Shown one piece after another: positions 16,501 to 21,103 of a stretch of 21,523 bases of DNA. The DNA lies in assembly GCF_000003605.2 (NCBI RefSeq), contig NW_003124895.1:783032-804554 (forward strand), read 5' to 3'. The translations under genes and the position numbers were made by a program. The notes beneath the pieces are model-generated. The model was not told the DNA's origin and searched no databases. It worked only from the letters and a program-made list of their open reading frames with translations. The stretch is from Saccoglossus kowalevskii. Lineage: Eukaryota > Hemichordata > Enteropneusta > Harrimaniidae. Each line of letters begins with the position of its first letter. Position 1 is the first letter of the stretch.

Positions 16501-19449
16501 AATGGTGTGTGGACTAATGGTTAATGGACTGAACAATTCTAATCGGATTAAAAATAGGACACAGTATGCAGTAAAATGACAATCATGCCTCGAAGTAGAA
16601 GAAAATGAGACACTTACAGCCGAGTAATTAGCCTTCTCCACTTTGCGTAATACAGCGCTAATAATCCCTATGTAATCTTGTCATGGTTTATTGAATCACA
16701 TTAAAGTGTGTTGAGAAAGGACAGATTACAAAATTGACATGCAAAGCAGTTTTTTTTTTTTTTTTTTCTCAAGGAAAGCTCAGATCTAGTAAATCAAGAT
16801 GTAGTTGAAAACTGATGTGTGATTCTGATGCAAGTGAAAATAAATCTTCAGCTAAATCTCTTATACTGTAATAACACTAATTACATAGATGACTCAGAGC
16901 TGGGTTTAGACTGTTATGGTTACCTTACTGATGTCTTTTCTCAACGTGAGACTGCAACCTGACATTTCAGATAAATTATAGTGCAAAGACATACATGTAG
17001 TACAGTGCATGTATTTTTTATATACACGTAATGTATATACATGTAGTAGCATGGGACCCATATATCAAACTAAGCATATCTTGTGTTCGCCACAAAAGGT
17101 TGTATGTTACATATGGGTTCCATGATGAGGCAATGTATACACAGTGTATGCATATGTAAAATGCATTGGTGGTTTATAAAAAATTCTAACACATGCGATG
17201 CAACCATGCATGCACTGATACACTTCCATCTAATTTAAAATGGCTACTGTGGGGAAATAGAACATCACAATAAATATTGAGCTTATTCATCAACATAGTT
17301 CATGTATCTCCACAATAATTCACTCTATTTTGATGACAGCACATTGTAACAAAATGTCAAGGGTCGTCAGACAAATGGAACCAAAACTGCTTTAAGGTAA
17401 GGAATACCCAAGAATTGTAACAAACTTCTGCCATTGATCATACAATTCAATTAGAAATATAGACAGTAAATTTCTTTGTTAAAAAATCGAAGGTAAAAGC
17501 ATTATGCTGTGGAAAGTACAGTGTGTTATTTAACAAAATTATTGAGCGCAGAGCTTGGCTAGTTTATGCACAAGACAGATTTGTTTCTTGTTTTATAGAA
17601 AAATTGATTAATTCTACGCATTTTACTACAGATTTGTCACAAAAGCTATCATTGAAAATTTATCTGCAAGGACACCAAATTGTGATAAATTGCTCACTTT
17701 TGTCCATGCAAATATTCAAAACCCAATATCTTGTTTTTTGTATATTGCTTTCAAAACACTTTTCAGCCATGTGACATTTCGTGATACATCTTCCAGTTCT
17801 AATATTTGGTGTAAAAATCCCAGAAATATTCGCTTTCTTATAAATATCACATTTGGAATTTACATTTATTAAACAAAACAAATAAACAAAATTGTGGCAT
17901 TATCGATTATAGTTTCCAAGATATGATATTTTACAACTTTCAGGATGTTGTTAATGGTGGCCATTTTGAAATCCAAGATGGCAGCCCTCCCAAAAAAATG
18001 CCCGGATGCCAACATCATTTTTTATCATCGTGAGGAGTATATACATCCATTTATATAGGTTGGCATATCCTACCCAGTATCATGGTCACATTCAATATTT
18101 TTGATAAATTCATCCTGACTAAACCTTAATGAAGCTATGTACAGGTGGTGATGGTGCGATGGAGTGAAGGGGGTCGGACAAGCAACCCAACCTTGATAGT
18201 TAATGGTATTTTGTTGAGTTTTAGTAAATGCAATCATTTGTCTAGCTCAATATTAGTTTAATCTTAGATTGGTTTAATACTTCATATTATAAGAACGTTA
18301 CTAATTATTATTAAAATATACATGTACTATGTACTGGACAGGTAGTTGAGTTCAAGTTCTGCTATGGTTGGTGCTTCCAAAACTCCAGCATACAAACCAT
18401 GGCACTATTTTAAAAGCATGGATCTTGAGTTGTGATCATTTTATGTGTCAATGAATACAATGGTTTTATACCAGTGGCCAAGTACAATACTTTAAGTTTT
18501 CCCCTATTCAAGGGTCCTCAAATGTAGTACAGGCTTAAACTAGTGTTAATTCTTCACATGGATAAATACTTACGACAATTTCACTGCAGTGAACTTCCTC
18601 CCCTGATATTCGATGAGCAGCCATCATGTCTACACTGAAGTCAGTTGGTGGTTTGACACCCGCCTTCTCACATGTTGCGATAGGATCTCTCATCCAGGCT
18701 TCTAGTAAATTCTCTCTTGACCACTCTAAAGGAAATAATGATGTAATCTGATCTTTGTGACCAAACTTATATAAGACAACCTATCCATATTTATAACACC
18801 TTACGGAAGTCCCAAAACAATTTACATGTAAAGACCATGCACTGTCTAATGTGACCAGTGACCACCCTTTTGGAACCGGTTTGGTCGAATAATCAACCTG
18901 TGTACAAAAGCTAAAATGATGGTTGCATAATTATTTTTTTACACAAATCTCATGCAACGATGACATTTTCAACTCAATCGTATAAACTAATTTTTCCCTA
19001 AACAGAAGGGGCAATTCACATTGAAATGCCCATGGTTTCTATACAACATATACCGTGCATACACTGTATGTAATGCATTGTTTTTTTACACAAAATTCTA
19101 ATACATGATGCACAAAAATAATCACAACTCTGTTGAATTATCGACCAGCATTCAGATTCATGCTAAACTGTAACTCATTCCGATCATTTCAGCAGTGAGA
19201 AATATACCCAAAAGCGCTTGACGTGCAGATATCAGCAAGCCGACACAATTGAGTTACTCATAGATTTTTTAAGTCATGTATTTTGTTAAACAATGAGGTA
19301 CACATATTAACTATACATGCATTATACAAACCATGATTTCTTAACAAGGCCTCGGCAGTAAATAAAGGCACTCTTAACATATCGGATGTTTCCACTAAAA
19401 GTTGATCTTTGGCTTCTTGAAGATCCTGAGGTCTTAGTCCCGTGTAAGG
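1334..19449 (-). CDS. ANKIB1: ANKIB1-like RBR E3 ubiquitin ligase, partial, 16 exons
   Basis: Sixteen exons on the minus strand join in one frame (2293 nt, 764 whole codons). RBR ligases take ubiquitin from an E2 onto a RING2 cysteine, then pass it to substrate. Visible order, numbered from the first residue in the window: UBA-like segment (about 5-55); RING1 with C91, C94, C109, H111, C114, C117, C136, C141; IBR (about 169-237); RING2 with C278, C281, catalytic C291 in GCNHM, C296, C299, C304, C307, H314, C324; Ariadne domain (about 344-510); tail with UIM-like motifs at about 515-534, 649-663 and 746-760, and a Cys-rich motif at 597-623. The phrases [23 protein letters not shown] and CLGEAHEPC point to ANKIB1 rather than ARIH1 or ARIH2. 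The family normally begins with ankyrin repeats; those exons are not in the window, nor is a stop codon. All introns are GT-AG and phases agree. Family assignment is strong; the exact substrate is unknown. Confidence 0.93.
1582..2130 (-). other. Intron O (549 nt)
   Basis: GT-AG intron between exons O and P. AT-rich with no repeat or ORF that I can support. Confidence 0.85.
2131..2272 (-). CDS. ANKIB1: ANKIB1-like exon O: second UIM-like motif
   Basis: Residues 635 (split Asp) to 681, plus two bases of Gly682. The acceptor is ttacag|ATTCAC and the donor CAGG|GTAAGT. It encodes [13 protein letters not shown] and then [19 protein letters not shown]. The core L-L-R-A-L-E-M-S with A656 and S660 fits the UIM consensus (hydrophobic-x-x-Ala-x-x-x-Ser). 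Confidence 0.9.
2273..2803 (-). other. Intron N (531 nt)
   Basis: GT-AG intron. An 84-codon minus-strand ORF (2477-2731) lies wholly within it. That ORF is AT-rich and resembles no family I know, so I treat it as chance. Confidence 0.8.
2804..2923 (-). CDS. ANKIB1: ANKIB1-like exon N: compact Cys-rich, probably zinc-binding motif
   Basis: Residues 595 (split Gly) to 634, plus one base of Asp635. The acceptor is tatcag|GTGTGT and the donor TCTG|GTGAGT. It encodes [13 protein letters not shown] and then [14 protein letters not shown]. The Cys spacing is C-x4-C-x16-C-x3-C (C597, C602, C619, C623), with His616 three residues before the third Cys. This looks like a small zinc-binding module. The exon is 120 nt and phase 1-1, hence removable in frame. 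I do not recall this motif in vertebrate ANKIB1. Confidence 0.88.
2996..3052. repeat. Degenerate CA/GACA-type simple repeat in the 153-nt intron M
   Basis: Short words CACACATACATGCACACAGA and GACAGACGGACAAACTGACA in the small intron between exons M and N. This is decayed microsatellite sequence. Confidence 0.65.
3077..3127 (-). CDS. ANKIB1: ANKIB1-like exon M: 51-nt microexon
   Basis: Residues 578 (split Gly) to 594, plus one base of Gly595. It encodes [16 protein letters not shown]. The acceptor atgtag|GCTTAT has a weak pyrimidine tract; the donor CCG|GTAAGT is strong. Length is a multiple of three and both ends are phase 1, so skipping it would keep the frame. It is called because it bridges exons L and N in phase. 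No domain is recognised. Confidence 0.75.
3128..4053 (-). other. Intron L (926 nt)
   Basis: AT-rich intron with no element I can support. The 60-codon plus ORF near 3679-3861 has no recognisable motif and is probably chance. Confidence 0.8.
4054..4231 (-). CDS. ANKIB1: ANKIB1-like exon L: first UIM-like motif and YLGF motif
   Basis: Residues 519-577 plus one base of Gly578. The acceptor is ctgtag|GATGGT and the donor GTCG|GTGAGT. It opens [16 protein letters not shown], which with the acidic end of the previous exon fits a ubiquitin-interacting motif (A526, S530). After a Gly-rich loop comes [13 protein letters not shown]; the EYLGF word recurs in ANKIB1 after the Ariadne domain. The plus-strand ORF over this exon is a shadow. 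Confidence 0.93.
4232..4808 (-). other. Intron K (577 nt) containing an inverted-repeat element
   Basis: GT-AG intron. About half of it is the 290-bp inverted-repeat element at 4427-4715; the rest is AT-rich with nothing recognised. Confidence 0.85.
4427..4715. mobile_element. MITE-like element with about 58-bp inverted repeats
   Basis: CACAAATTGTGGGAAATAA at 4466-4484 is the exact reverse complement of 4657-4675. The match continues outward with few differences (AAATATTTGAT, TGAAT) to about 4427 on the left and 4715 on the right. The 172-bp interior carries no gene. The element family and target duplication are unknown. Confidence 0.8.
4809..5033 (-). CDS. ANKIB1: ANKIB1-like exon K: end of Ariadne domain
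   Basis: Residues 444-518, exactly 75 codons. The acceptor is ttcag|ACTGAA and the donor GAG|GTACAA. It encodes [20 protein letters not shown] and then [20 protein letters not shown], the last Ariadne helices. A Pro-rich and then basic stretch follows, and the exon ends in the acidic NFENDE that begins the first UIM-like motif. Confidence 0.95.
5034..6115 (-). other. Intron J (1082 nt)
   Basis: GT-AG intron holding four copies of a short GGTGCGCCCTC repeat (listed separately). Otherwise AT-rich, with no gene recognised. Confidence 0.85.
5414..6045. repeat. Four dispersed copies of a roughly 30-bp GGTGCGCCCTC repeat
   Basis: The unit is close to TTCAGGTGCGCCCTC followed by ATGTTCAAGAA. Copies begin near 5418, 5946, 5979 and 6016. 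The last three are nearly tandem (33-37 bp spacing); the first stands about 530 bp away. All four are in the same orientation. Confidence 0.8.
6116..6258 (-). CDS. ANKIB1: ANKIB1-like exon J: Ariadne domain, middle
   Basis: Residues 396 (split Ala) to 443. The acceptor is cgacag|CGAATG and the donor CAA|GTAGGT. It encodes [20 protein letters not shown] and then [12 protein letters not shown], followed by IFEFMQ. The pattern RR.LK.SY.YGYYL is conserved in Ariadne-family proteins. Confidence 0.94.
6259..6565 (-). other. Intron I (307 nt) with a short tandem repeat
   Basis: GT-AG intron. About 90 bp near exon I is a degenerate tandem repeat (6446-6538); the rest is AT-rich. Confidence 0.85.
6446..6538. 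repeat. Degenerate 35-bp tandem repeat, about 2.5 copies
   Basis: Successive units open GTGCCATGTTGTACAATG, CACCATGTTGTGCCATG and ACCATATTGTGCAAC. The first two continue CATTGTGGGAAATGTCAG and TATTATGGGATATGTGAG. This repeat explains the short plus-strand ORF over it. Confidence 0.8.
6566..6722 (-). CDS. ANKIB1: ANKIB1-like exon I: Ariadne domain, first helices
   Basis: Residues 344-395 plus one base of Ala396. The acceptor is ttgcag|GCTGAA and the donor TCAG|GTAAAT. It encodes [20 protein letters not shown] and [16 protein letters not shown] is a hallmark of Ariadne-domain ligases. In ARIH proteins this helical domain masks the catalytic cysteine until activation; the same is inferred here. 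Confidence 0.95.
6723..7480 (-). other. Intron H (758 nt) containing a MITE
   Basis: GT-AG intron. It holds a 130-bp inverted-repeat element (7261-7390). The 80-codon plus ORF at 6748-6990 has no family signature. Confidence 0.85.
7261..7390. mobile_element. 130-bp MITE with about 28-bp imperfect inverted repeats and TTAA ends
   Basis: The left arm TTAAAGTGGAGGGAGTCGTC plus GCCTGCACA mirrors the right arm TGTGCGCAGGTGACGACC plus CTCTCGCTTTAA. TTAA stands at both extremes, as expected of a TTAA target-site duplication (piggyBac-type). The interior has no ORF. GC and CpG content rise sharply against the flanks. Confidence 0.85.
7481..7615 (-). CDS. ANKIB1: ANKIB1-like exon H: end of RING2
   Basis: Residues 299-343, exactly 45 codons. 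The acceptor is attcag|TGCAAG and the donor GAG|GTACGT. It encodes [13 protein letters not shown] and then [12 protein letters not shown]. It supplies the remaining RING2 ligands C299, C304, C307, H314 and C324, then enters the Ariadne domain linker. Confidence 0.95.
7616..8402 (-). other. Intron G (787 nt)
   Basis: GT-AG intron inside the RING2 coding region. AT-rich with several TCTCA..AATG words. No gene or clear element seen. Confidence 0.8.
8403..8533 (-). CDS. ANKIB1: ANKIB1-like exon G: RING2 with catalytic cysteine
   Basis: Residues 255 (split Leu) to 298. The acceptor is gttag|TGTCCA and the donor AAG|GTAGGA. It encodes [16 protein letters not shown] and then [12 protein letters not shown]. 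By position in the RBR family, C291 in GCNHM is the active-site cysteine that forms the ubiquitin thioester. C278, C281 and C296 are zinc ligands. The catalytic motif is intact. Confidence 0.96.
8534..8963 (-). other. Intron F (430 nt)
   Basis: GT-AG intron. The plus-strand ORF 8443-8733 runs from exon G antisense into this intron and is a shadow. Nothing else is recognised. Confidence 0.85.
8964..9052 (-). CDS. ANKIB1: ANKIB1-like exon F: end of IBR
   Basis: Residues 225 (split Trp) to 254, plus one base of Leu255. The acceptor is atcacag|GGACTG and the donor GAGGAGT|GTAAGT. It encodes [12 protein letters not shown], the last IBR zinc ligands (C227, H232, C235, C237). A charged helical linker toward RING2 follows, ending EVKPEE. 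Confidence 0.95.
9053..9374 (-). other. Intron E (322 nt)
   Basis: GT-AG intron splitting the IBR codon for Trp225. AT-rich with nothing recognised. Confidence 0.85.
9375..9544 (-). CDS. ANKIB1: ANKIB1-like exon E: IBR domain, most of it
   Basis: Residues 169-224 plus two bases of Trp225. The acceptor is tttcag|GCATTT and the donor TG|GTGAGT. It encodes [13 protein letters not shown] and, after a 27-residue Ser/Thr-rich loop, [10 protein letters not shown]. Ligand candidates are C180, C185, C217, H221 and C224. The CGQGH spacing differs from the C-x-C-G pattern of many IBR domains, but the human ANKIB1 I recall has the same arrangement, so it is not a defect. Confidence 0.95.
9545..10098 (-). 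other. Intron D (554 nt), mostly minisatellite
   Basis: GT-AG intron between the RING1 and IBR exons. About 330 bp of it is the CCATGG minisatellite described separately. Confidence 0.88.
9631..9960. repeat. CCATGG minisatellite, about 10 copies of a 28-36-bp unit
   Basis: The unit approximates CCTAACCCATGGTGGCAG followed by TTTCACGGCAC. Ten GCAGTTT or GGAGTTT words mark the copies between about 9646 and 9945. The left copies read GGTGGCAG, the right ones GGTAGCAG, so the array has two subfamilies. Spacing shortens to the right as units lose bases. Confidence 0.95.
10099..10243 (-). CDS. ANKIB1: ANKIB1-like exon D: second half of RING1 and RING1-IBR linker
   Basis: Residues 120 (split Ser) to 168. 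The acceptor is ctgtag|TTATTT and the donor AAG|GTTAAC. It encodes [17 protein letters not shown], supplying the last RING1 ligands C136 and C141. A helical stretch follows, [20 protein letters not shown], and the exon ends FDIK. The KIQEG.AHNI.CPA.DC pattern is typical of ANKIB1. Confidence 0.96.
10244..11240 (-). other. Intron C (997 nt) inside RING1
   Basis: GT-AG intron. It contains a perfect 10-bp stem-loop at 10444-10467 (TGTTACAGTA, GTGA loop, TACTGTAACA). No gene is seen; the ORF at 10921-11106 is AT-rich chance sequence. Confidence 0.85.
11241..11329 (-). CDS. ANKIB1: ANKIB1-like exon C: first half of RING1
   Basis: Residues 91-119 plus two bases of Ser120. The acceptor is ttacag|TGTGAT and the donor AG|GTGAGT. 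It encodes [10 protein letters not shown] and then [15 protein letters not shown]. Six of the eight RING1 zinc ligands lie here (C91, C94, C109, H111, C114, C117). RING1 is the E2~ubiquitin docking ring in RBR ligases. Confidence 0.96.
11427..11586. mobile_element. 160-bp MITE, 18-bp perfect inverted repeats
   Basis: TATACTGTAAAATACTTT at 11427-11444 is the exact reverse complement of 11569-11586. Inside come ATTTTCGCTTGGAATTAATT on the left and GAAAATAAATTTCATAC on the right. TA stands at both outer edges, consistent with a TA target-site duplication. The end sequence is shared with 976-1186, and more weakly with 20209-20416. Confidence 0.9.
11691..12032. mobile_element. 342-bp MITE with 55-bp inverted repeats
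   Basis: The left arm 11691-11745 (CAGGACTATT.TGTGAATTTG, TGATGAAAAGAGGGAACTGG, TGGTGAAAAGGTTA) is matched by the reverse complement of 11978-12032 with about five differences. The interior (233 bp) includes a CCCCTCCCC tract. It has no transposase. Confidence 0.9.
12033..12985. other. Unannotated intronic DNA
   Basis: AT-rich unique-looking sequence within intron B. I see no ORF, repeat or motif worth calling. Confidence 0.7.
12986..13782. mobile_element. Composite repeat, copy 2, with internal modules and terminal hairpin
   Basis: The left end may start at ACAGTCCCCGCC (12987) and the right end is the CGGGGACTAA hairpin at 13750-13782, giving short inverted termini AGTCCCCG and CGGGGACT. 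Degenerate modules around AAGATGGCCGCCAGTCGGCC recur near 13207, 13335, 13449 and 13589. From 13405 on it aligns with copy 1, including a stretch of nearly 100 bp (about 13555-13665 against 464-575) that is almost identical. No coding capacity. Confidence 0.85.
13750..13782. repeat. Terminal hairpin of composite repeat copy 2
   Basis: AGTCCTCGTT plus TTGGAC pairs with GTCCAA plus ACGGGGACT around a TTC loop. The right arm ends ACTAAT. It is the same structure as 702-735, with compensating C/G to T/A changes in the inner stem (CGGAC/GTCCG becomes TGGAC/GTCCA). Confidence 0.88.
13783..15100. other. Unannotated intronic DNA
   Basis: AT-rich with an A12 run near 14396 and a T-run near 14570-14595. 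The 99-codon minus ORF at 13909-14208 is hydrophobic by AT bias and shows no family motif. Nothing else is called. Confidence 0.65.
15108..15290. repeat. GC-richer patch with nested imperfect inverted repeats
   Basis: GAGCCAAACGGCTC (15132-15145) is a small hairpin. TGTATACAC..TAG...GAGCCATGT near 15165-15190 recurs inverted as ACATGGCTC...TGTGTATACACA near 15240-15265. CGATAG words occur at both sides (near 15115 and inverted near 15275). This looks like a decayed palindromic element. Confidence 0.55.
15291..15849. other. Unannotated intronic DNA
   Basis: AT-rich, with a T-run near 15748-15758. No gene or element recognised. Confidence 0.6.
15850..16214. mobile_element. Repeat with a second type of terminal hairpin
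   Basis: The 3' end is a strong stem-loop at 16184-16214: AGCTCCGC and TCGAC pair with GTCGA and GCGGAGCT around AAA, followed by an A-run. Before it come GACACGGACGACAGATGACG and two copies of an AAGAAGTCGAAAA word (about 15959 and 16118). The plan of GGAC-rich stretch, hairpin and A-run is the same as in the two composite repeats, with an unrelated stem sequence. The left end is a guess. Confidence 0.65.
16215..17129. other. Unannotated intronic DNA with a T18 run
   Basis: Holds an A11 run after the hairpin and a T18 run at 16750-16767. There are ACATGTA words near 16990-17045. The ORF at 16426-16641 has no known motif. Nothing else supported. Confidence 0.6.
17130..17207. repeat. Dispersed repeat, copy A
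   Basis: Matches 19053-19120 in the order TATACACAGTGTATG, AATGCATTG, TTT.TA..AAAAATTCTAA, CACATG, GATGCA, with small gaps. Both copies are in the same orientation. No ORF. Confidence 0.6.
17208..18573. other. Unannotated intronic DNA
   Basis: AT-rich. A GGTGGCCATTTTGAAATCC and AAGATGGCAGCC pair at 17955-17986 looks like a fragment of an inverted repeat. The 83-codon plus ORF at 17523-17774 has no recognisable family; the ORFs on the opposite strand are its shadows. Not called as genes. Confidence 0.6.
18574..18725 (-). CDS. ANKIB1: ANKIB1-like exon B: end of UBA-like segment and linker to RING1
   Basis: Residues 40 (split Glu) to 90. The acceptor is tttag|AGTGG and the donor GTC|GTAAGT. 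It opens with [12 protein letters not shown], the last helix of the UBA-like segment, followed by a low-conservation linker ending HCSEIV. The phase-0 end joins directly to the CDIC start of RING1. The following 7.2-kb intron could hide a further in-phase exon; I did not find one. Confidence 0.93.
18726..19331 (-). other. Intron A (606 nt)
   Basis: GT-AG intron within the UBA-like coding region. It contains copy B of the dispersed repeat (19053-19120). Nothing else is recognised. Confidence 0.85.
19053..19120. repeat. Dispersed repeat, copy B
   Basis: Partner of 17130-17207: CATACACTGTATGTAATGCA, then a T-run, ACACAAAATTCTAATACATG and ATGCAC. Confidence 0.6.
19332..19449 (-). CDS. ANKIB1: ANKIB1-like exon A: start of UBA-like segment
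   Basis: Residues 1-39 of the visible protein, plus one base of a split Glu codon. The acceptor is cacag before CCT TAC ACG and the donor is G|GTTTGT. It encodes [15 protein letters not shown] and then [11 protein letters not shown]. This is the helical region between the ankyrin repeats and RING1 in ANKIB1, comparable to the UBA-like domain that regulates Ariadne ligases. The exon starts at phase 0, so the preceding ankyrin exon must end on a codon boundary. Confidence 0.93.
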
Positions 19450-19804
19450 CTGTGAAAATCAAGCAATAACAGTTGTTACATACATCCCAACTGCTGTGCA
19501 CAATTAAGATAATAATTCTAAATCTATTTACTTTGTATGAGAGCAAAATTTCAGCAGCAATCATTAGAGAGCTCAGTCAATGCATACAACTGTATATGCA
19601 TAGTAGCGCTACTTTTTATACTACTTTCTACAGGTACATTGTATCTGTCATAATGACTACATGAATATGTCAGTATTTCTAGTATGCAAAAATGAAGAAT
19701 AGCCCCATTCTCAGGCTTTGGGCACGAAAAAAAACACAGGAACAAACGTTCAGATTATGTTTAAGCTAAATATGCACAAGTGTTTCAATCGACCATTTTC
19801 CATT

Positions 19805-20150
19805 CACTGCGAGAATCACGCGTTATGCGTGAAATCGAACGTAAAAACAGGACAAACAAAGGTCATAGCGTCGTAGTCGCGTCAAACATCGCGTGGGATT
19901 CGACAAACGCGAAAAGTATTTCGGGGACATTTCCATGCTTAATAATGTGCTGTCCACATTTGATGATAGGCAATTTCGATTAAGTAAGGGTATTCGGAAG
20001 CAATATTCCTCTGTCGAAGATCAGCCAGCCAATGTAAGCTACGAAATAAAGAAATTCTAGTTCAAAATCAAATCGTTCCATTTTTGCGGCAGACGTTCGA
20101 CGCGCGTCTTTCATGCATCTCGCGAGATCTCGCAATTGTACGGAAAATCA
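19805..20150. promoter_or_regulatory. CpG-dense islet, possible promoter or internal start
   Basis: CpG is scarce through most of the window, but about 17 CpGs fall in 19807-19935 and about 10 more in 20085-20145. The second cluster contains the palindrome ATCTCGCGAGAT (20117-20128). A 33-codon minus-strand ORF (20081 down to 19980, opening MERFDFELEF) begins with a favourable AAAAATGG context just inside the islet; I do not recognise it. Promoter function is inference from composition and motif only. A GC-rich element insertion is the alternative. Confidence 0.4.
20117..20128. promoter_or_regulatory. TCTCGCGAGA palindrome
   Basis: An exact ATCTCGCGAGAT palindrome. TCTCGCGAGA is a recurrent core-promoter motif of animal housekeeping genes. 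Here it lies in the only CpG-dense DNA upstream of the visible exons. Confidence 0.45.
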
Positions 20151-20208
20151 TCTATTCAATAAGTGACAATTTTTTACCCGTAACACAAACTACTCTTTGT
20201 ATCTGGTA

Positions 20209-20416
20209 TATACTGTAAATCGTTTGATTTTCACAGCTAGAAATGTTTGCCCCTTTTATAGCTTTCGTGAGGAAAGTATTTCATGAAAGTCACTGACACA
20301 TTGTGTTGTAGAACCTCAGAGAAACGCTCACTGCTATAAAATTTCGAGATTTTCATCGTCTAGCGAATTTCGCAAAACAAATTTGTCTCTGACAAAATTA
20401 AGGTGAATTACAGTAT
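20209..20416. mobile_element. MITE-like element with ATACTGTAA ends
   Basis: ATACTGTAAATC at 20209-20220 is the reverse complement, with one mismatch, of GAATTACAGTAT at 20405-20416. The outer sequence resembles the TATACTGTAAAATA ends of 11427-11586. The interior includes TTTCGTGAGGAAAG and TTTCGCAAAAC. No coding capacity. Confidence 0.6.
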
Positions 20417-20847
20417 TCTGCAAGTGTACAAATTCTTAGCAACTATAACTTTTTTCAATCATTTGAGAATCCAAGCTTTGATTCTTCATGCACATTTAGG
20501 CCAAAATTGACATTGTTCAATGCTGTACTAAACAGACTGTAATACATTGTTTCTACCCAATATAAAGCCAGAATTCTGATTCCTAACAATGTACAAGTTG
20601 TAGAAAACAATTGGAACAGCCAACTCCGTGTACCGGTAGTTATGTAGGGTTAGAGAGAAAAGAGAGACACATTCATTGCACAAGAACTGTACTTCCTATG
20701 TTCATTTACATCATCCCACTTCAAATGACAATTCATATTTAGTTCAAGTGTATTCCTAAACATTTTTGTGATGAATGCAAAGAATCCAATAATGGTATTT
20801 ATTACATATGTACTGCAGTTTATTTTGATTCGTCCCTGAAATCAAAA

Positions 20848-20877
20848 TCGGTATTTCCACAACCCATATGCAAATGA
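20848..20877. promoter_or_regulatory. Octamer-bearing repeat, copy 1
   Basis: TCGGTATTTCCAC, four bases, then CATATGCAAATGA. It contains the POU octamer ATGCAAAT at 20868-20875. It is repeated at 21074-21103 with few changes. Confidence 0.5.
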
Positions 20878-21044
20878 GGTCCGAGAGCAAACAAAGTAGT
20901 CCCTTCAGGAGTACAGTTTTTCGGAATAAACAATATTTAGAAGTACAATATTTTCCCCTTGGGGTACATGAATATACTTGCCGAGTAACAATTTGAACAA
21001 CAGTAATGGTACTTTTAGGCAGACACTTATTTTGGCCCAAACTA

Positions 21045-21052
21045 ATTTGCAT
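21045..21052. promoter_or_regulatory. Inverted octamer ATTTGCAT
   Basis: Reverse-orientation octamer, in the context TAATTTGCATATC, between the two direct copies of the octamer repeat. Confidence 0.4.
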
Positions 21053-21073
21053 ATCACCCATGCAATAATGTTT

Positions 21074-21103
21074 TCGGTATTTTCACGGTCAATATGCAAA
21101 TGA
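21074..21103. promoter_or_regulatory. Octamer-bearing repeat, copy 2
   Basis: TCGGTATTTTCAC, four bases, then AATATGCAAATGA, with ATGCAAAT at 21094-21101. It is a direct repeat of 20848-20877, 226 bp away. Confidence 0.5.

Larger units (their letters stand above)
11330..18573 (-). other. Intron B (7244 nt), repeat-rich
   Basis: The largest intron of the gene, between the UBA-like exon and RING1. It holds at least four mobile elements: 11427-11586, 11691-12032, about 12986-13782 and about 15850-16214. It also has A/T runs, a GC-richer palindromic patch near 15110-15290 and one half of a dispersed repeat (17130-17207). I find no in-frame ANKIB1 exon and no second gene. The small ORFs inside have no recognisable motifs. 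Confidence 0.85.

Noticed and set aside
17523-17774. 83-codon plus-strand ORF in intron B
   Set aside because: AT-rich, hydrophobic by composition, no motif, no neighbouring exon signals. Possibly a transposon scrap, but not supportable.
19780-19983. 67-codon plus-strand ORF in the CpG islet
   Set aside because: No recognisable domain. It is open mainly because the patch is CpG-rich, and the islet is better described as possible regulatory DNA or an inserted element.
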